A DNA stretch of 23,810 bases. Origin: DATEJJ01 sp039649115 (lineage in GTDB: Bacteria; Actinomycetota; Actinomycetes; Mycobacteriales; Micromonosporaceae). The position numbers and the translations under genes are program-made. Below the pieces are notes generated by a model. That model ran no database searches. It worked only from the letters and a program-made list of their open reading frames with translations, and was not told where the DNA came from. Positions 7,491 through 15,224 of this stretch are shown in pieces. The DNA lies in assembly GCA_039649115.1 (NCBI GenBank), contig JBBWZQ010000136.1:1-23810 (forward strand), read 5' to 3'. The first letter of the stretch is position 1. Each line of letters opens with the position of its first letter.

Positions 7491-7610
7491 CCGTCGCAAA
7501 CTTCACTGACGTAGGTGTGTCCGCCGGGCCGGGACACCGCAGCTCCAATGAAGGTGCGGTGATCTTGGTCAGGCGTGCGGGGGCTGCAACTAACCTGCAT
7601 GTCGGGGGCA

Positions 7611-7661
7611 TTGACTCTTGCGGATCGGCGCGCCTAACGTGACGGGGAATGCGCTTTCCTA
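7611..7661 (+). promoter_or_regulatory. Promoter with overlapping LacI-type operator for the pectate lyases
   Basis: TTGACT (7611-7616), an 18-base spacer and TAACGT (7635-7640) form a good promoter. The expected start site near 7647 falls within GGAATGCGCTTTCC (7646-7659), one mismatch from the perfect operator core at 12870-12883. A bound repressor would cover the start site. The leader to the lyase ATG at 7746 is about 100 bases. The rest of the 7491-7745 spacer shows no gene. Confidence 0.7.
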
Positions 7662-7745
7662 GCGCACCGTCCCACTGTCCCTTGTGGACAGCAGAACCCG
7701 CTCGGCGACGCACCCCAGCCGCCACGCGGCGAACAGGAGACAGCC

Positions 7746-9101
7746 ATGCGCCTGCGAGTCATCGCCGCCGCAGCCGCCGGTGCACTCGCGCTCGCCACGG
7801 GCGTGGCGTGGGCCCTGCCCGCGGCGGCCGGCACCGGCACCGACCCCACACCGCTGGCCCTGAGGCTGGGCCGACAGACCCTTCCGGCCAACGACGGCTG
7901 GGCCGCCGGCGGCACCGGTACCACGGGCGGCTCGGCGGCCGACGGCGCGCACGTCTTCGTCGCACACAACCGCGCCGAACTGGTCGCGGCGCTCGGCGGC
8001 GACAACGCCACCAACGCCGAGAACGCCACCCCGAAGATCGTCTTCGTACGCGGCGTCATCGACGGCAACGCGCCGTTCACCTGCGCCGATCATGCCGACC
8101 CCGGCTACTCGCTCGACGCGTTCCTGGCCGCCTACGACCCCGCCGTGTGGGGCCGGACCAGCAAGCCCAGCGGGCCGCTGGAGGACGCCCGGGTCCGCTC
8201 GGCCAAGAACCAGGCCGCCCAGGTGAACATCAACATCGGCGCGAACACCACGATCGTCGGGCTGCGCGGCGCCCGGATCGTCGGCGCCAACCTGCAGGTG
8301 CACGTCGACAACGTGATCATCCGGAACCTGGAGTTCCAGGACGCGCGGGACTGCTTCCCGGCCTGGGACCCGACCGACGGGTCGGCCGGCAACTGGAATT
8401 CCAACTACGACACGCTGTCGGTCACCGGCGGCACGCACGTCTGGATCGACCACGACACGTTCAGCGACGGCGCGAACCCCGACAGCGGGCAGCCGGTGCG
8501 CCTGGGCCGGCGGTACCAGGTGCACGACGGGCTGCTGGACATCACCAAGGGCGCCGACCTGGTCACCGTCTCGTACAGCTACTTCCACGACCACGACAAG
8601 ACGATGCTGATCGGGTCGACCGACAGCCCCACCTACGACGTGGGCAAGCTGCGTGTCACGCTGCACGACAACCGCTTCGAAAACGTCGGGCAGCGGGCGC
8701 CGCGGGTCCGGTACGGCCAGGTGCACCTGTACAACAACCTGTACCAGGTCCCGCAGGCCACCGGCGACTTCGCCGAGTCCGGCTACTCGTACTCCTGGGG
8801 GGTCGGCAAGTTCTCCGCTGTCTACGCGGAGAACAACTTCGTCGCGCTCGGCGACGGCGTGGACCCGGCCACCTTCGTGCACTACTGGGGCGGCACCGCC
8901 ATGACCGAGCTGGGCACGCTGGTGCGCTCCGCCGGCACGGTGCGGGCGACCAGCCTGCTCGCCGCCTACAACGCGGTCGGCACGCCGACCATCGGTACGG
9001 ACGCCGGCTGGACGCCGGCGCTGCACACCACCGTCCTGCCGGCGATCGCCGTGCCGTTCCTCGTCATCGCGACCGCCGGGACCATCTGCCTGCCCGCCTG
9101 A
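7746..9101 (+). CDS. Secreted pectate lyase, polysaccharide lyase family 1
   Basis: 451-aa exported enzyme that cleaves polygalacturonate by beta-elimination outside the cell. A signal peptide (MRLRVIAAAAAGALALATG, cleavage near residue 23-29) precedes a right-handed parallel beta-helix domain. PL1 landmarks are present: VWIDHDTFSDG (W233-I-D-H), DGLLDITKGADLVTVSYSYF, K285 in HDHDKTMLIG, and R317-A-P-R-V-R322 (the R-x-P-x-x-R pattern that carries the catalytic Arg). An AGGAGA motif lies 6 bases before the ATG. The C-terminus (AVPFLVIATAGTICLPA) is more hydrophobic than usual for such enzymes. A second PL1 gene follows after 76 bases. The upstream operator suggests induction by the same signal as the transporter. 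Confidence 0.93.
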   Translation: MRLRVIAAAAAGALALATGVAWALPAAAGTGTDPTPLALRLGRQTLPANDGWAAGGTGTTGGSAADGAHVFVAHNRAELVAALGGDNATNAENATPKIVFVRGVIDGNAPFTCADHADPGYSLDAFLAAYDPAVWGRTSKPSGPLEDARVRSAKNQAAQVNINIGANTTIVGLRGARIVGANLQVHVDNVIIRNLEFQDARDCFPAWDPTDGSAGNWNSNYDTLSVTGGTHVWIDHDTFSDGANPDSGQPVRLGRRYQVHDGLLDITKGADLVTVSYSYFHDHDKTMLIGSTDSPTYDVGKLRVTLHDNRFENVGQRAPRVRYGQVHLYNNLYQVPQATGDFAESGYSYSWGVGKFSAVYAENNFVALGDGVDPATFVHYWGGTAMTELGTLVRSAGTVRATSLLAAYNAVGTPTIGTDAGWTPALHTTVLPAIAVPFLVIATAGTICLPA

Positions 9102-9116
9102 TCCACCGTCACGAAC

Positions 9117-9150
9117 GTCCACGCGGACGGCCACCGCCACCCGCGTGGAC
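9117..9150. other. Hairpin between the two pectate lyase genes
   Basis: Perfect 10-bp inverted repeat GTCCACGCGG (9117-9126) and CCGCGTGGAC (9141-9150) with a 14-base loop, in the 76-base gap 16 bases after the first lyase stop. There is no U-tract. It could be a partial terminator or an mRNA-stabilising stem that sets unequal expression of the two lyases. Confidence 0.6.
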
Positions 9151-9177
9151 CGGCACACCCCGAACCCGGAGGAACCA

Positions 9178-10758
9178 ATGAGAAGACGACTCGCGCTGCT
9201 GGCCGCCGGCGCCGCCGGTGTCCTCGCCGCCGGCACTGCGCTGCTGTTCGCCCCGGCCGCGTCGGCCGCCACGCTGTTCAGCGACAACTTCGAGACCGGC
9301 GCGGCCGGCACCTGGTCCAAGTCGGGTGGCAGCTGGGCGATCGGCACCGACGGCAGCAGCGTGCTGCAGCAGGGCAACGCCGGCAGCGACCTGGCCCGCG
9401 ACTTCAACGGCTCCAGCGGCTGGACGGACTACACGCTGCAGGCGCGGGTCAAGCCGCTCGCGCTGGACGCCGGTACCGACTTCGTGGGCATCGCGGCACG
9501 GGCCAGCGGCGCCACCACCTTCTACCGGCTGATCCTGCTCGGCAGCGGGCAGGCGCAACTGCAGGCCGACCGGGGCGGCACGGTCGGCGTGCTGGGCTCC
9601 ACCACGATGGCGGTGTCCGCCGGCACCTGGTACACGCTGCGCATCGACGTGTCCGGCGGCACCGTCACCGGGTTCGTCAACGGCGGCCAGGTCGCCTCGG
9701 CCACCAGTACCGCCATCGCCGCCGGCCGCATCGGCCTGCAGACCTTCCAGGCCAGCGCGAACTTCGACGACGTCGCGGTGAGCTCGGTCGGCTCGACGCC
9801 GAGCCCGTCGCCCACCACGGCGTCGCCGAGCCCGAACCCCGGTCCTTCGCAGAGCACGTCCAACCCGCCGCCGGTCACGGGGCTGGAGGGCTACGCCACG
9901 GTGAACGGCACGACGACCGGTGGCGCGGACGGGCCGACGGTCACCGCCAGCACGCTGGCCGACCTGATCACGGCGGCCGGCGCGGCGACCACGCAGACCG
10001 TGCTGGTCAACGGCAACTTCACCTGCTCCGCCGACGTACGGCTGTCCGCCAACAAGTCGATCATCGGGGTCGGCGCCAACTCCGGCCTCACCGGCTGCGG
10101 GCTGAACATGCGCGACGTGGACAACGACATCGTGCGGAACATGAAGATCTCGAAGGTGGTGGCGGGCAACGGCAACGGCGACGCGATCCACATCGACCAC
10201 GCCACCCACCTGTGGATCGACCACAACGACCTGTCCAGCGACACGACGCACGGCACCGACTTCTACGACGGGCTGCTGGACATCACGCACGCGGCCGACT
10301 ACGTCACGGTGTCGTGGAACCTCCTGCACGACCACATCAAGTGCTCGCTGATCGGGCACAGCGACAACAACGCCGCGGAGGACACCGGGCACCTGCGGGT
10401 GACCTACCACCACAACTGGTTCAACAACTGCGACCAGCGCATGCCGAGCCTGCGCTTCGGCACCGGCCACGTGTACGACAACTACTACGTGGGCGGCACC
10501 ACCGGCGTCCACTCCCGGATGGGTGCGCAGATGCTGGTGCAGAACAACGTGTTCCGCGGCGTGGGCACGCCGATCGAGACCACGAAGGACAGCAACGTGG
10601 ACGGCTTCGTCAACGAGTCGGGCAACGACTTCGGCGGCGGAACGAACCTCATCACCCAGATCGGAACGTTCACCAACCCGCCGTACAGCTTCCACCTGGA
10701 CCCGACCGCGAACGTGATCAGCCTGGTCACGGCCGGCGCGGGTACCGGAAAGATCTGA
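9178..10758 (+). CDS. Secreted multidomain pectate lyase (jelly-roll domain + PL1)
   Basis: 526-aa exported enzyme. Signal peptide residues 1-30 (cleavage after APAASA). Residues about 31-203 form a beta-rich concanavalin-like domain (FSDNFETGAAGTWSKSGGSW to NFDDVAVSS), resembling LamG/DUF1080-type folds and probably carbohydrate binding. A Pro/Ser/Thr linker follows (about 206-235). The PL1 catalytic domain spans 236-526, with LWIDHN at 345-350, K388 in HDHIKCSLIG and R421-M-P-S-L-R426. The ATG at 9178 is chosen because GGAGG lies 5 bases upstream and the signal peptide begins there; an upstream GTG at 9145 adds a non-signal extension. The catalytic domain differs clearly from the preceding lyase, so this is not a recent duplicate. 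Probably co-transcribed with it, ending at the hairpin at 10764. Confidence 0.93.
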   Translation: MRRRLALLAAGAAGVLAAGTALLFAPAASAATLFSDNFETGAAGTWSKSGGSWAIGTDGSSVLQQGNAGSDLARDFNGSSGWTDYTLQARVKPLALDAGTDFVGIAARASGATTFYRLILLGSGQAQLQADRGGTVGVLGSTTMAVSAGTWYTLRIDVSGGTVTGFVNGGQVASATSTAIAAGRIGLQTFQASANFDDVAVSSVGSTPSPSPTTASPSPNPGPSQSTSNPPPVTGLEGYATVNGTTTGGADGPTVTASTLADLITAAGAATTQTVLVNGNFTCSADVRLSANKSIIGVGANSGLTGCGLNMRDVDNDIVRNMKISKVVAGNGNGDAIHIDHATHLWIDHNDLSSDTTHGTDFYDGLLDITHAADYVTVSWNLLHDHIKCSLIGHSDNNAAEDTGHLRVTYHHNWFNNCDQRMPSLRFGTGHVYDNYYVGGTTGVHSRMGAQMLVQNNVFRGVGTPIETTKDSNVDGFVNESGNDFGGGTNLITQIGTFTNPPYSFHLDPTANVISLVTAGAGTGKI

Positions 10759-10763
10759 ACCTG

Positions 10764-10805
10764 GCGGCCCGCCACCGCCGCGAGTCAGCGGGGGTGGCGG
10801 GCCGC
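10764..10805. terminator. Bidirectional hairpin between convergent lyase and MarR-like genes
   Basis: Perfect 13-bp inverted repeat GCGGCCCGCCACC (10764-10776) and GGTGGCGGGCCGC (10793-10805) with a 16-base loop, 6 bases after the lyase stop. The stop codon of the minus-strand MarR-like gene lies in the loop, so the right arm is inside its coding end. Very stable, without a U-tract, as is common in actinobacteria. Confidence 0.75.
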
Positions 10806-11219
10806 GGCGCGCCTGGTGACCTCGCGCAGCACCCGCCCGGTCGTGGCCAGGTCGGCCTGGTCGAAGCCGGCGTACAACTCGGCGGTGAGCCCGGCGACCG
10901 CGTCGTTGAGGCCCTGGTACCGCCCGGCACCGGCCTCCGTCAGTCCGATGTGGACATCCTGCGGGTCCGCCCGCAGGTAGCCTCTCGCGGCGGTCCGGCC
11001 GATCAGCAGGTCCGCCGCCGTGGCGTGCAGCGCGAGCCCCGCGGCCAGGTTGTCCCGCAGCGCCTCCCGGGACAGCGGACCGCGCTGGTGCAGCAGCCGC
11101 AGCACGAGCCATTCGGGAAAGTCGGTACCGGCGCGGGCGAGCAGATCGTCGAGCAGGGCCCGGGTGGCGTTCTGCGCCATGCCGAGGTCCTGTCCGGTGA
11201 CGGGTGGCGTGGTGGTCAT
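10785..11219 (-). CDS. MarR-like winged-helix protein (second of tandem pair)
   Basis: 144-aa protein, MTTTPPVTGQDLGMAQNATRALL onward. PEWLVLRLLHQRGPLSREALRDNL matches the helix pair of a MarR winged helix, followed by LHATAADLLIGRTAARGYLRADPQ as a recognition helix and wing, then LTEAGAGRYQGLNDAVAGLTAELYAGFDQADLATTGRVLREVT, the typical dimerisation helices. Its ATG overlaps the stop of the preceding MarR gene (ATGA), so the two are translationally coupled and might form a heterodimer. The DNA-contacting residues are atypical. The ATG at 11219 is chosen over longer in-frame extensions that merely shadow the upstream gene. The ligand and targets are unknown. Confidence 0.8.
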   Translation of the reverse strand: MTTTPPVTGQDLGMAQNATRALLDDLLARAGTDFPEWLVLRLLHQRGPLSREALRDNLAAGLALHATAADLLIGRTAARGYLRADPQDVHIGLTEAGAGRYQGLNDAVAGLTAELYAGFDQADLATTGRVLREVTRRAAARHPR

Positions 11220-11674
11220 GTCCGGTCTCCTTCCAGCAGGGTCCGCAACGCGTCGGCGAACTCGCGGGTACGCGCGCCACGGGTGCCGCCCAGCGGCTTG
11301 GTCAACGTCTCCTGCAGCGCCCCGACCGTGTGCACCGCCTGGTCCACCACCCGGGTGCCGTGCGGGGTCAGCGCCAACTGGACCGCGCGGCTGTCGGCGG
11401 GGTGTTCGGCGCGCGCCACCAGCCCGGCCCGTTCCAGCGCCCGGGCCAGCTTCGACACGTAGATGGGATCGAGCCCGGTCACGTTCGCGAGCTCCCGCTG
11501 GCTCGGCTGCCGGCCGGCCCTGGACATGCCGTGGAGCGAGGCGAGCAGCGAGTACTGCGCGTGGGTCAGGCCGAGGTGGGCCACGGACCGGTCGACCTCG
11601 GCGCGCCACTTCATGGACAGCCGCCACACGAGGTAGCCGACGGTGGCTTCGGCGGGTTCGTGGCCGGTGGGCAT
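11216..11674 (-). CDS. MarR-family transcriptional regulator (first of tandem pair)
   Basis: 152-aa winged-helix regulator. MKWRAEVDRSVAHLGLTHAQYSLLASLHG is the classical first helix region, QPSQRELANVTGLDPIYVSKLARALERAGLV is the HTH with recognition helix, and ARAEHPADSRAVQLALTPHG is the wing with the conserved D-x-R. The frame also has ATGs at 11689 and 11704, but both lie within a palindrome that looks like its operator, and none of the three has a clear ribosome binding site. The ATG at 11674 gives the usual family length; the alternatives add 5 or 10 residues. It follows the second lacI gene by a short gap and is coupled to the next MarR-like gene. The palindrome suggests autoregulation. 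Confidence 0.85.
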   Translation of the reverse strand: MPTGHEPAEATVGYLVWRLSMKWRAEVDRSVAHLGLTHAQYSLLASLHGMSRAGRQPSQRELANVTGLDPIYVSKLARALERAGLVARAEHPADSRAVQLALTPHGTRVVDQAVHTVGALQETLTKPLGGTRGARTREFADALRTLLEGDRT

Positions 11675-11686
11675 GCCGATACTGTA

Positions 11687-11714
11687 CATGGCTATTAATG
11701 CCATGGAAACTATA
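11687..11714 (-). promoter_or_regulatory. MarR operator and -10 element
   Basis: Perfect 6-bp inverted repeat CATGGC-TATTAAT-GCCATG (11687-11705), a 19-base dyad with scattered further symmetry outward. On the minus strand TATAGT (11714-11709) is a near-consensus -10 just upstream, so the dyad would cover the transcription start. This AT-rich island stands out in the GC-rich window. No good -35 is seen. Confidence 0.65.
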
Positions 11715-11722
11715 TCGGCCGC

Positions 11723-12793
11723 TCAGTCCTGCGGCGGTGGACCGCTGCTGTGCCGGCGGATCAGTTCGGCGGCCACCTGCTCGACGTGCGGGACGCCGGC
11801 CGGCCCGTCCGACAGCGCCAGCTTCATCGCGCGGATGCCCATCTCGACCAGCGGCAGGCGCACGGTGGTCAGCGCGGGGATCACGTCCCGGGCGATCGGC
11901 ACGTCGTCGAAGCCGGCCACGGACACGTCGTCGGGCACCTCGATGCCGCGCTCCCGCAACGTCGCCAAGGCGCCCACCGCCATCGAGTCGTTCAACGCGA
12001 TCATCGCGGTCAGCCCCGGCTCGTCGGCGATGAGCACCTGGGCCGCGGCCGCGCCGCCGTCGCGGCTGAAGTCGCCGTAGACGATGCGCCGCGCGGGCAG
12101 TTGCCGGCCCGTCTCGCGGGCCGCGCGGCGCAGTCCGGCGAGGCGGTCGGTGGTGGTGGTCAACACCCGCGGCCCGGCGATCACGCCGACCCGCCGGTGG
12201 CCGAGGCCGAAGACCTCCATGCCGAGGAGGTACGCGCCGGCCTCGTTCGCCGGCACCACCGCGTCGCCGACCATCTCGTGCCGGCCGATCACCGCCACCC
12301 GACCACCGGTCTGCTCGTACGCGCGCAGCTTGGCGTTGAAGTCCCGGGTGAACCGGGAGTCGTGGTACCCGGAGCCGGCCGGCACGATCGCTGCCACCTG
12401 CTGGGCGCGCAGCAGCTCGACGTACTCCAGCTCGCGGACCGGATCCCGGTAGCTGTTGCAGATGACCAGCAGCCGGCCGTGGTCGGTGGCCACCCGCTGC
12501 AGGCCGCGCGTGATCTCGGAGAAGTACGGGTCGGACACGTCGTGCACGATCACCCCGACCGCACTGCGCTTGGGCCGGGCGAGGTTCTGCGCGTGCGCGT
12601 TGGGCACGTAGCGCAGCTCCTCCACCGCCCGCAGCACCCGGACCCGCAGTTCCTCGGCGACGTGCTTGGCGCTGCCGTTGATGACCCGGGACGCGGTCGA
12701 CGGTGAGACGCGCGCCCGGCGCGCCACGTCAGCCAGCGTCACCGCTCCCGGCGGCGCCGCATGCTCGTCCGCCCGCCGGGCGCGCTCAGCCAT
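11723..12793 (-). CDS. LacI-family transcriptional repressor (second)
   Basis: 356-aa repressor. HTH at about residues 18-37, VTLADVARRARVSPSTASRVIN, then NGSAKHVAEELRVRVLRAVEELRYVPN and hinge AHAQNLARPKRSA. The effector domain has VIVHDVSDPYFSEITRGLQRVA and ends DVSVAGFDDVPIARDVIPALTTVRLP. The positions equivalent to LacI Tyr17-Gln18 read Pro-Ser, unlike Ala-Ser in the repressor at 3195. The start at ATG 12793 is chosen for family length; it has no clear ribosome binding site, and an in-frame ATG at 12856 would add 21 basic residues. It is divergent from the oxidoreductase cassette at 12937, whose promoter carries a perfect 16-bp operator, so it is the leading candidate to control that cassette and perhaps the lyases. 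Confidence 0.92.
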   Translation of the reverse strand: MAERARRADEHAAPPGAVTLADVARRARVSPSTASRVINGSAKHVAEELRVRVLRAVEELRYVPNAHAQNLARPKRSAVGVIVHDVSDPYFSEITRGLQRVATDHGRLLVICNSYRDPVRELEYVELLRAQQVAAIVPAGSGYHDSRFTRDFNAKLRAYEQTGGRVAVIGRHEMVGDAVVPANEAGAYLLGMEVFGLGHRRVGVIAGPRVLTTTTDRLAGLRRAARETGRQLPARRIVYGDFSRDGGAAAAQVLIADEPGLTAMIALNDSMAVGALATLRERGIEVPDDVSVAGFDDVPIARDVIPALTTVRLPLVEMGIRAMKLALSDGPAGVPHVEQVAAELIRRHSSGPPPQD

Positions 12794-12833
12794 GGCCAGC
12801 AGCGTACCGGGTGACCGCGGGACGGGACGGGAC

Positions 12834-12884
12834 TTGCCGCGCGGACACCTGGGCATCTATTGTCCGACAGGAAAGCGCTTTCCT
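12834..12884 (+). promoter_or_regulatory. Promoter with perfect LacI-type operator for oxidoreductase cassette
   Basis: TTGCCG (12834-12839), an 18-base spacer and TATTGT (12858-12863) make a plausible promoter. AGGAAAGCGCTTTCCT (12869-12884) is a perfect 16-bp palindrome at the expected start site. The distance from -10 to operator is within one base of that at the lyase promoter. The leader to the ATG at 12937 is about 67 bases. Confidence 0.75.
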
Positions 12885-12936
12885 CCGATACGCCCCAATG
12901 GGAGCCGGGACGTGCGGAGGCCGACAGGGAGGTGCG

Positions 12937-14082
12937 ATGGCACGCAGGTCCATCGGTGTCGTGGTCAACGGCGTCACCGGGCGCATGGGGTACCAGCAGC
13001 ACCTGGTCCGTTCCCTGCTGGCCATCCGCGAGCAGGGCGGGGTACCCGCCGCCGACGGCAGCCGGATCTGGCCCGAACCGGTGCTGGTCGGGCGCAGCGC
13101 CGAGCGGCTGGCCGAGATCGCCGGCCGGCACGGGCTGACCGACTTCACCACCGACCTCGACGCCGCGCTCGCCCGGCCCGACGTGGAGATCTACTTCGAC
13201 GCGCTGGTCACCCGGGAACGGGAGAAGGCCGTCCGCCGGGCGATCGACGCCGGCAAGCACGTGTACACCGAGAAGCCGCTCGCGCAGGACTCCGAGGCGG
13301 CGCTGGACCTGTGCCGGACGGCCGAGGCGGCCGGGGTGCGCCACGGCGTGGTCGCCGACAAGCTGTTCCTGCCCGGGCTGCGCAAGCTCAAGCGGCTGGT
13401 GGACAGCGGCTTCTTCGGCCGGGTGCTGTCGGTGCGCGGCGAGTTCGGCTACTGGGTCTTCGAGGGCGACTGGCAGAGCGCCCAGCGCCCCTCGTGGAAC
13501 TACCGCCTCGCCGACGGCGGCGGGATCACCCTCGACATGTTCCCGCACTGGCACTACCTGCTCGAACAGATCTTCGGCCCGGTGCGGGCGGTGACCGCGC
13601 ACGTGGCCACGCACCTGCCGAACCGGGTGGACGAGCGCGGCGAGCCCTACCAGGCGACCGCCGACGACGCCGCGTACGCGATCGTCGAGCTGGCCGGCGG
13701 GATCGTCGTGCAGATCAACTCCTCGTGGACGGTACGGGTACGCCGGGGCGAACTGCTGGAGTTCCAGGTCGACGGCACCGAAGGCTCGGCAGTGGCCGGG
13801 CTGCGCGAGTGCGTGGTCCAGCACCGGGCCGCCACTCCCCGGGCGGTGTGGAACCCGGACCTGCCCGACCCGCAGGACTATCCCGCGCAGTGGCAGCGGG
13901 TGCCGGACAACGACTCGTTCGACAACGCGTTCAAGGCGCAGTGGGAGGCCTACCTGCGCCACGTCGTGGACGGCGCGCCGTTCCCCTGGAACTTCCAGGC
14001 GGCCGCCCGCGGGGTACGCCTGGCGGAGCTGGCGCTGCGCTCGGCGCGCGAGGGCTGCCGCGTGGAGGTACCGCCGCAGTGA
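12937..14082 (+). CDS. Gfo/Idh/MocA-family oxidoreductase (third; first gene of cassette)
   Basis: 381-aa NAD(P)-dependent dehydrogenase-like enzyme. MARRSIGVVVNGVTGRMGYQQHL is the Rossmann start, with an atypical N-G-V-T-G-R-M-G loop reminiscent of dihydrodipicolinate reductase. Signature E112-K113-P114 lies in VYTEKPLAQD. The active-site region is GGGITLDMFPHWHYLLEQIFG, giving D200 and H204/H206 as likely catalytic residues. The ATG at 12937 follows GGGAGG with 4 bases spacing; the open frame upstream to 12703 runs through promoter and operator and is rejected. The stop overlaps the DUF993 gene start (GTGA). Its position first in a three-gene cassette suggests it oxidises the sugar that the next two enzymes then rearrange or cleave. 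Confidence 0.92.
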   Translation: MARRSIGVVVNGVTGRMGYQQHLVRSLLAIREQGGVPAADGSRIWPEPVLVGRSAERLAEIAGRHGLTDFTTDLDAALARPDVEIYFDALVTREREKAVRRAIDAGKHVYTEKPLAQDSEAALDLCRTAEAAGVRHGVVADKLFLPGLRKLKRLVDSGFFGRVLSVRGEFGYWVFEGDWQSAQRPSWNYRLADGGGITLDMFPHWHYLLEQIFGPVRAVTAHVATHLPNRVDERGEPYQATADDAAYAIVELAGGIVVQINSSWTVRVRRGELLEFQVDGTEGSAVAGLRECVVQHRAATPRAVWNPDLPDPQDYPAQWQRVPDNDSFDNAFKAQWEAYLRHVVDGAPFPWNFQAAARGVRLAELALRSAREGCRVEVPPQ

Positions 14083-15224
14083 CCACGGTGACCCTGCCCG
14101 GCGGGCGGCGGTACCGGCTGGCGGGCGGCGCCGGGTTCCCGTCCGCGCAGCCGGCGCGCGGCCGGGTGGCCTACGCGGCCGCGCACGTGGTCGCCGATCC
14201 GCTCGCCGAGAACGTCCCCGGTGCCCCGGCGGCCCTGGACTGGGCGGCCACGCTCGCGTTCCGGGCCCACCTGTGGCGGCACGGGCTGGGCGTCGCGGAG
14301 GCGATGGACACCGCGCAGCGCGGCATGGGCCTGGACTACCCGGCGACCCGCGAGCTGATCCGGCGCAGTGCGGGCGCCGCGCGCGGGTGCGGCGGGCTGA
14401 TCGCGGCCGGGGTCGCCACCGACCAGCTGCCCGCCGGCCCGGCGAGCCTGGCCGGGATCGCGCGGGCCTACGGCGAGCAGCTGGCCGACGTGCTGGAGGC
14501 GGGGGCGACGCCGGTGCTGATGTGCAGCCGGCACCTGGCCGCGGCCGCGCGGCACGCGGACGACTACCTGTCGATCTACAGTGGACTGATCGGGCAGTCC
14601 ACCGAACCCGTGATCCTGCACTGGCTGGGTCCGATGTTCGATCCCGCGCTGCGCGGGTACTGGGGCTCGGCCGACCCGGGCCGCGCCGGCGCGACCGTGC
14701 TGGAGCTCGTCAAGGCCCACCCGGACAAGGTGGACGGCATCAAACTGTCCCTCCTGGACGAGGCCTACGAGGTGGAGCTGCGCGCCGCGCTGCCGCCCGG
14801 GGTGCGGCTCTACACCGGCGACGACCACCACTACCCCCGACTCATCAAGGGCGACGCCACCGGGTTCTCGCACGCGCTGCTCGGCGTGTTCGCGTGCATC
14901 GCACCCGCCGCCGCGGCCGCGCTGCACGCCCTGGACCGCGGCGACCTCGACCGCTACGACGCCATCTTCGCGCCGACCGTCCCGCTGGCCCGCCACCTGT
15001 TCGGCCCGCCCACCCCGTTCTACAAGACCGGGGTCGTCTTCCTGGCCTGGCTGGCCGGGCACCAGGAGCACTTCACCATGGTCGGCGGCCTGCAGGCGGG
15101 CCGGTCCGCCACCCACCTGGCCCGGCTGCTGACGCTCGCCGACGAGGCCGGGCTGCTGCCCGACCCGGACCTCGCCGCGGCGCGGGCCCGCGCCTACTTC
15201 ACCGTCGCCGGGGTACCGCAATGA
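14079..15224 (+). CDS. DUF993 protein, dihydrodipicolinate-synthase-like TIM barrel
   Basis: 381-aa predicted aldolase-type TIM barrel of the DUF993 family. HGLGVAEAMDTAQRGMGLDYPATRELI and GLIAAGVATDQL match its N-terminal part. VDGIKLSLLDEAYEVELRAALP places K222 where the Schiff-base Lys of dihydrodipicolinate synthase lies. The region where that enzyme has its Tyr (YNVP) reads VILHWLGPMFDP instead, so chemistry may differ. GDDHHYPRLIKGDATGFSHALLG follows. GTG start at 14079, overlapping the previous stop by 4 bases, with GGAGG 10 bases upstream; its own stop overlaps the next ATG. No member's reaction is known to me. Cleavage or formation of a C-C bond in a keto-acid or keto-sugar is inferred from the fold and cassette. 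Confidence 0.85.
   Translation: MTTVTLPGGRRYRLAGGAGFPSAQPARGRVAYAAAHVVADPLAENVPGAPAALDWAATLAFRAHLWRHGLGVAEAMDTAQRGMGLDYPATRELIRRSAGAARGCGGLIAAGVATDQLPAGPASLAGIARAYGEQLADVLEAGATPVLMCSRHLAAAARHADDYLSIYSGLIGQSTEPVILHWLGPMFDPALRGYWGSADPGRAGATVLELVKAHPDKVDGIKLSLLDEAYEVELRAALPPGVRLYTGDDHHYPRLIKGDATGFSHALLGVFACIAPAAAAALHALDRGDLDRYDAIFAPTVPLARHLFGPPTPFYKTGVVFLAWLAGHQEHFTMVGGLQAGRSATHLARLLTLADEAGLLPDPDLAAARARAYFTVAGVPQ

Noticed and set aside
8990..9101. Frameshifted C-terminus of the first pectate lyase
   Set aside because: The end is unusually hydrophobic, but all PL1 motifs are upstream and intact, and no alternative frame gives a clearly better ending.
9780..9885. Pro/Ser/Thr repeats in the second lyase as a tandem DNA repeat
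   Set aside because: They encode an ordinary flexible linker between secreted-enzyme domains.
12703..12936. N-terminal extension of the third oxidoreductase
   Set aside because: It would be coded by promoter and operator sequence; the Rossmann fold begins right at the ATG at 12937.
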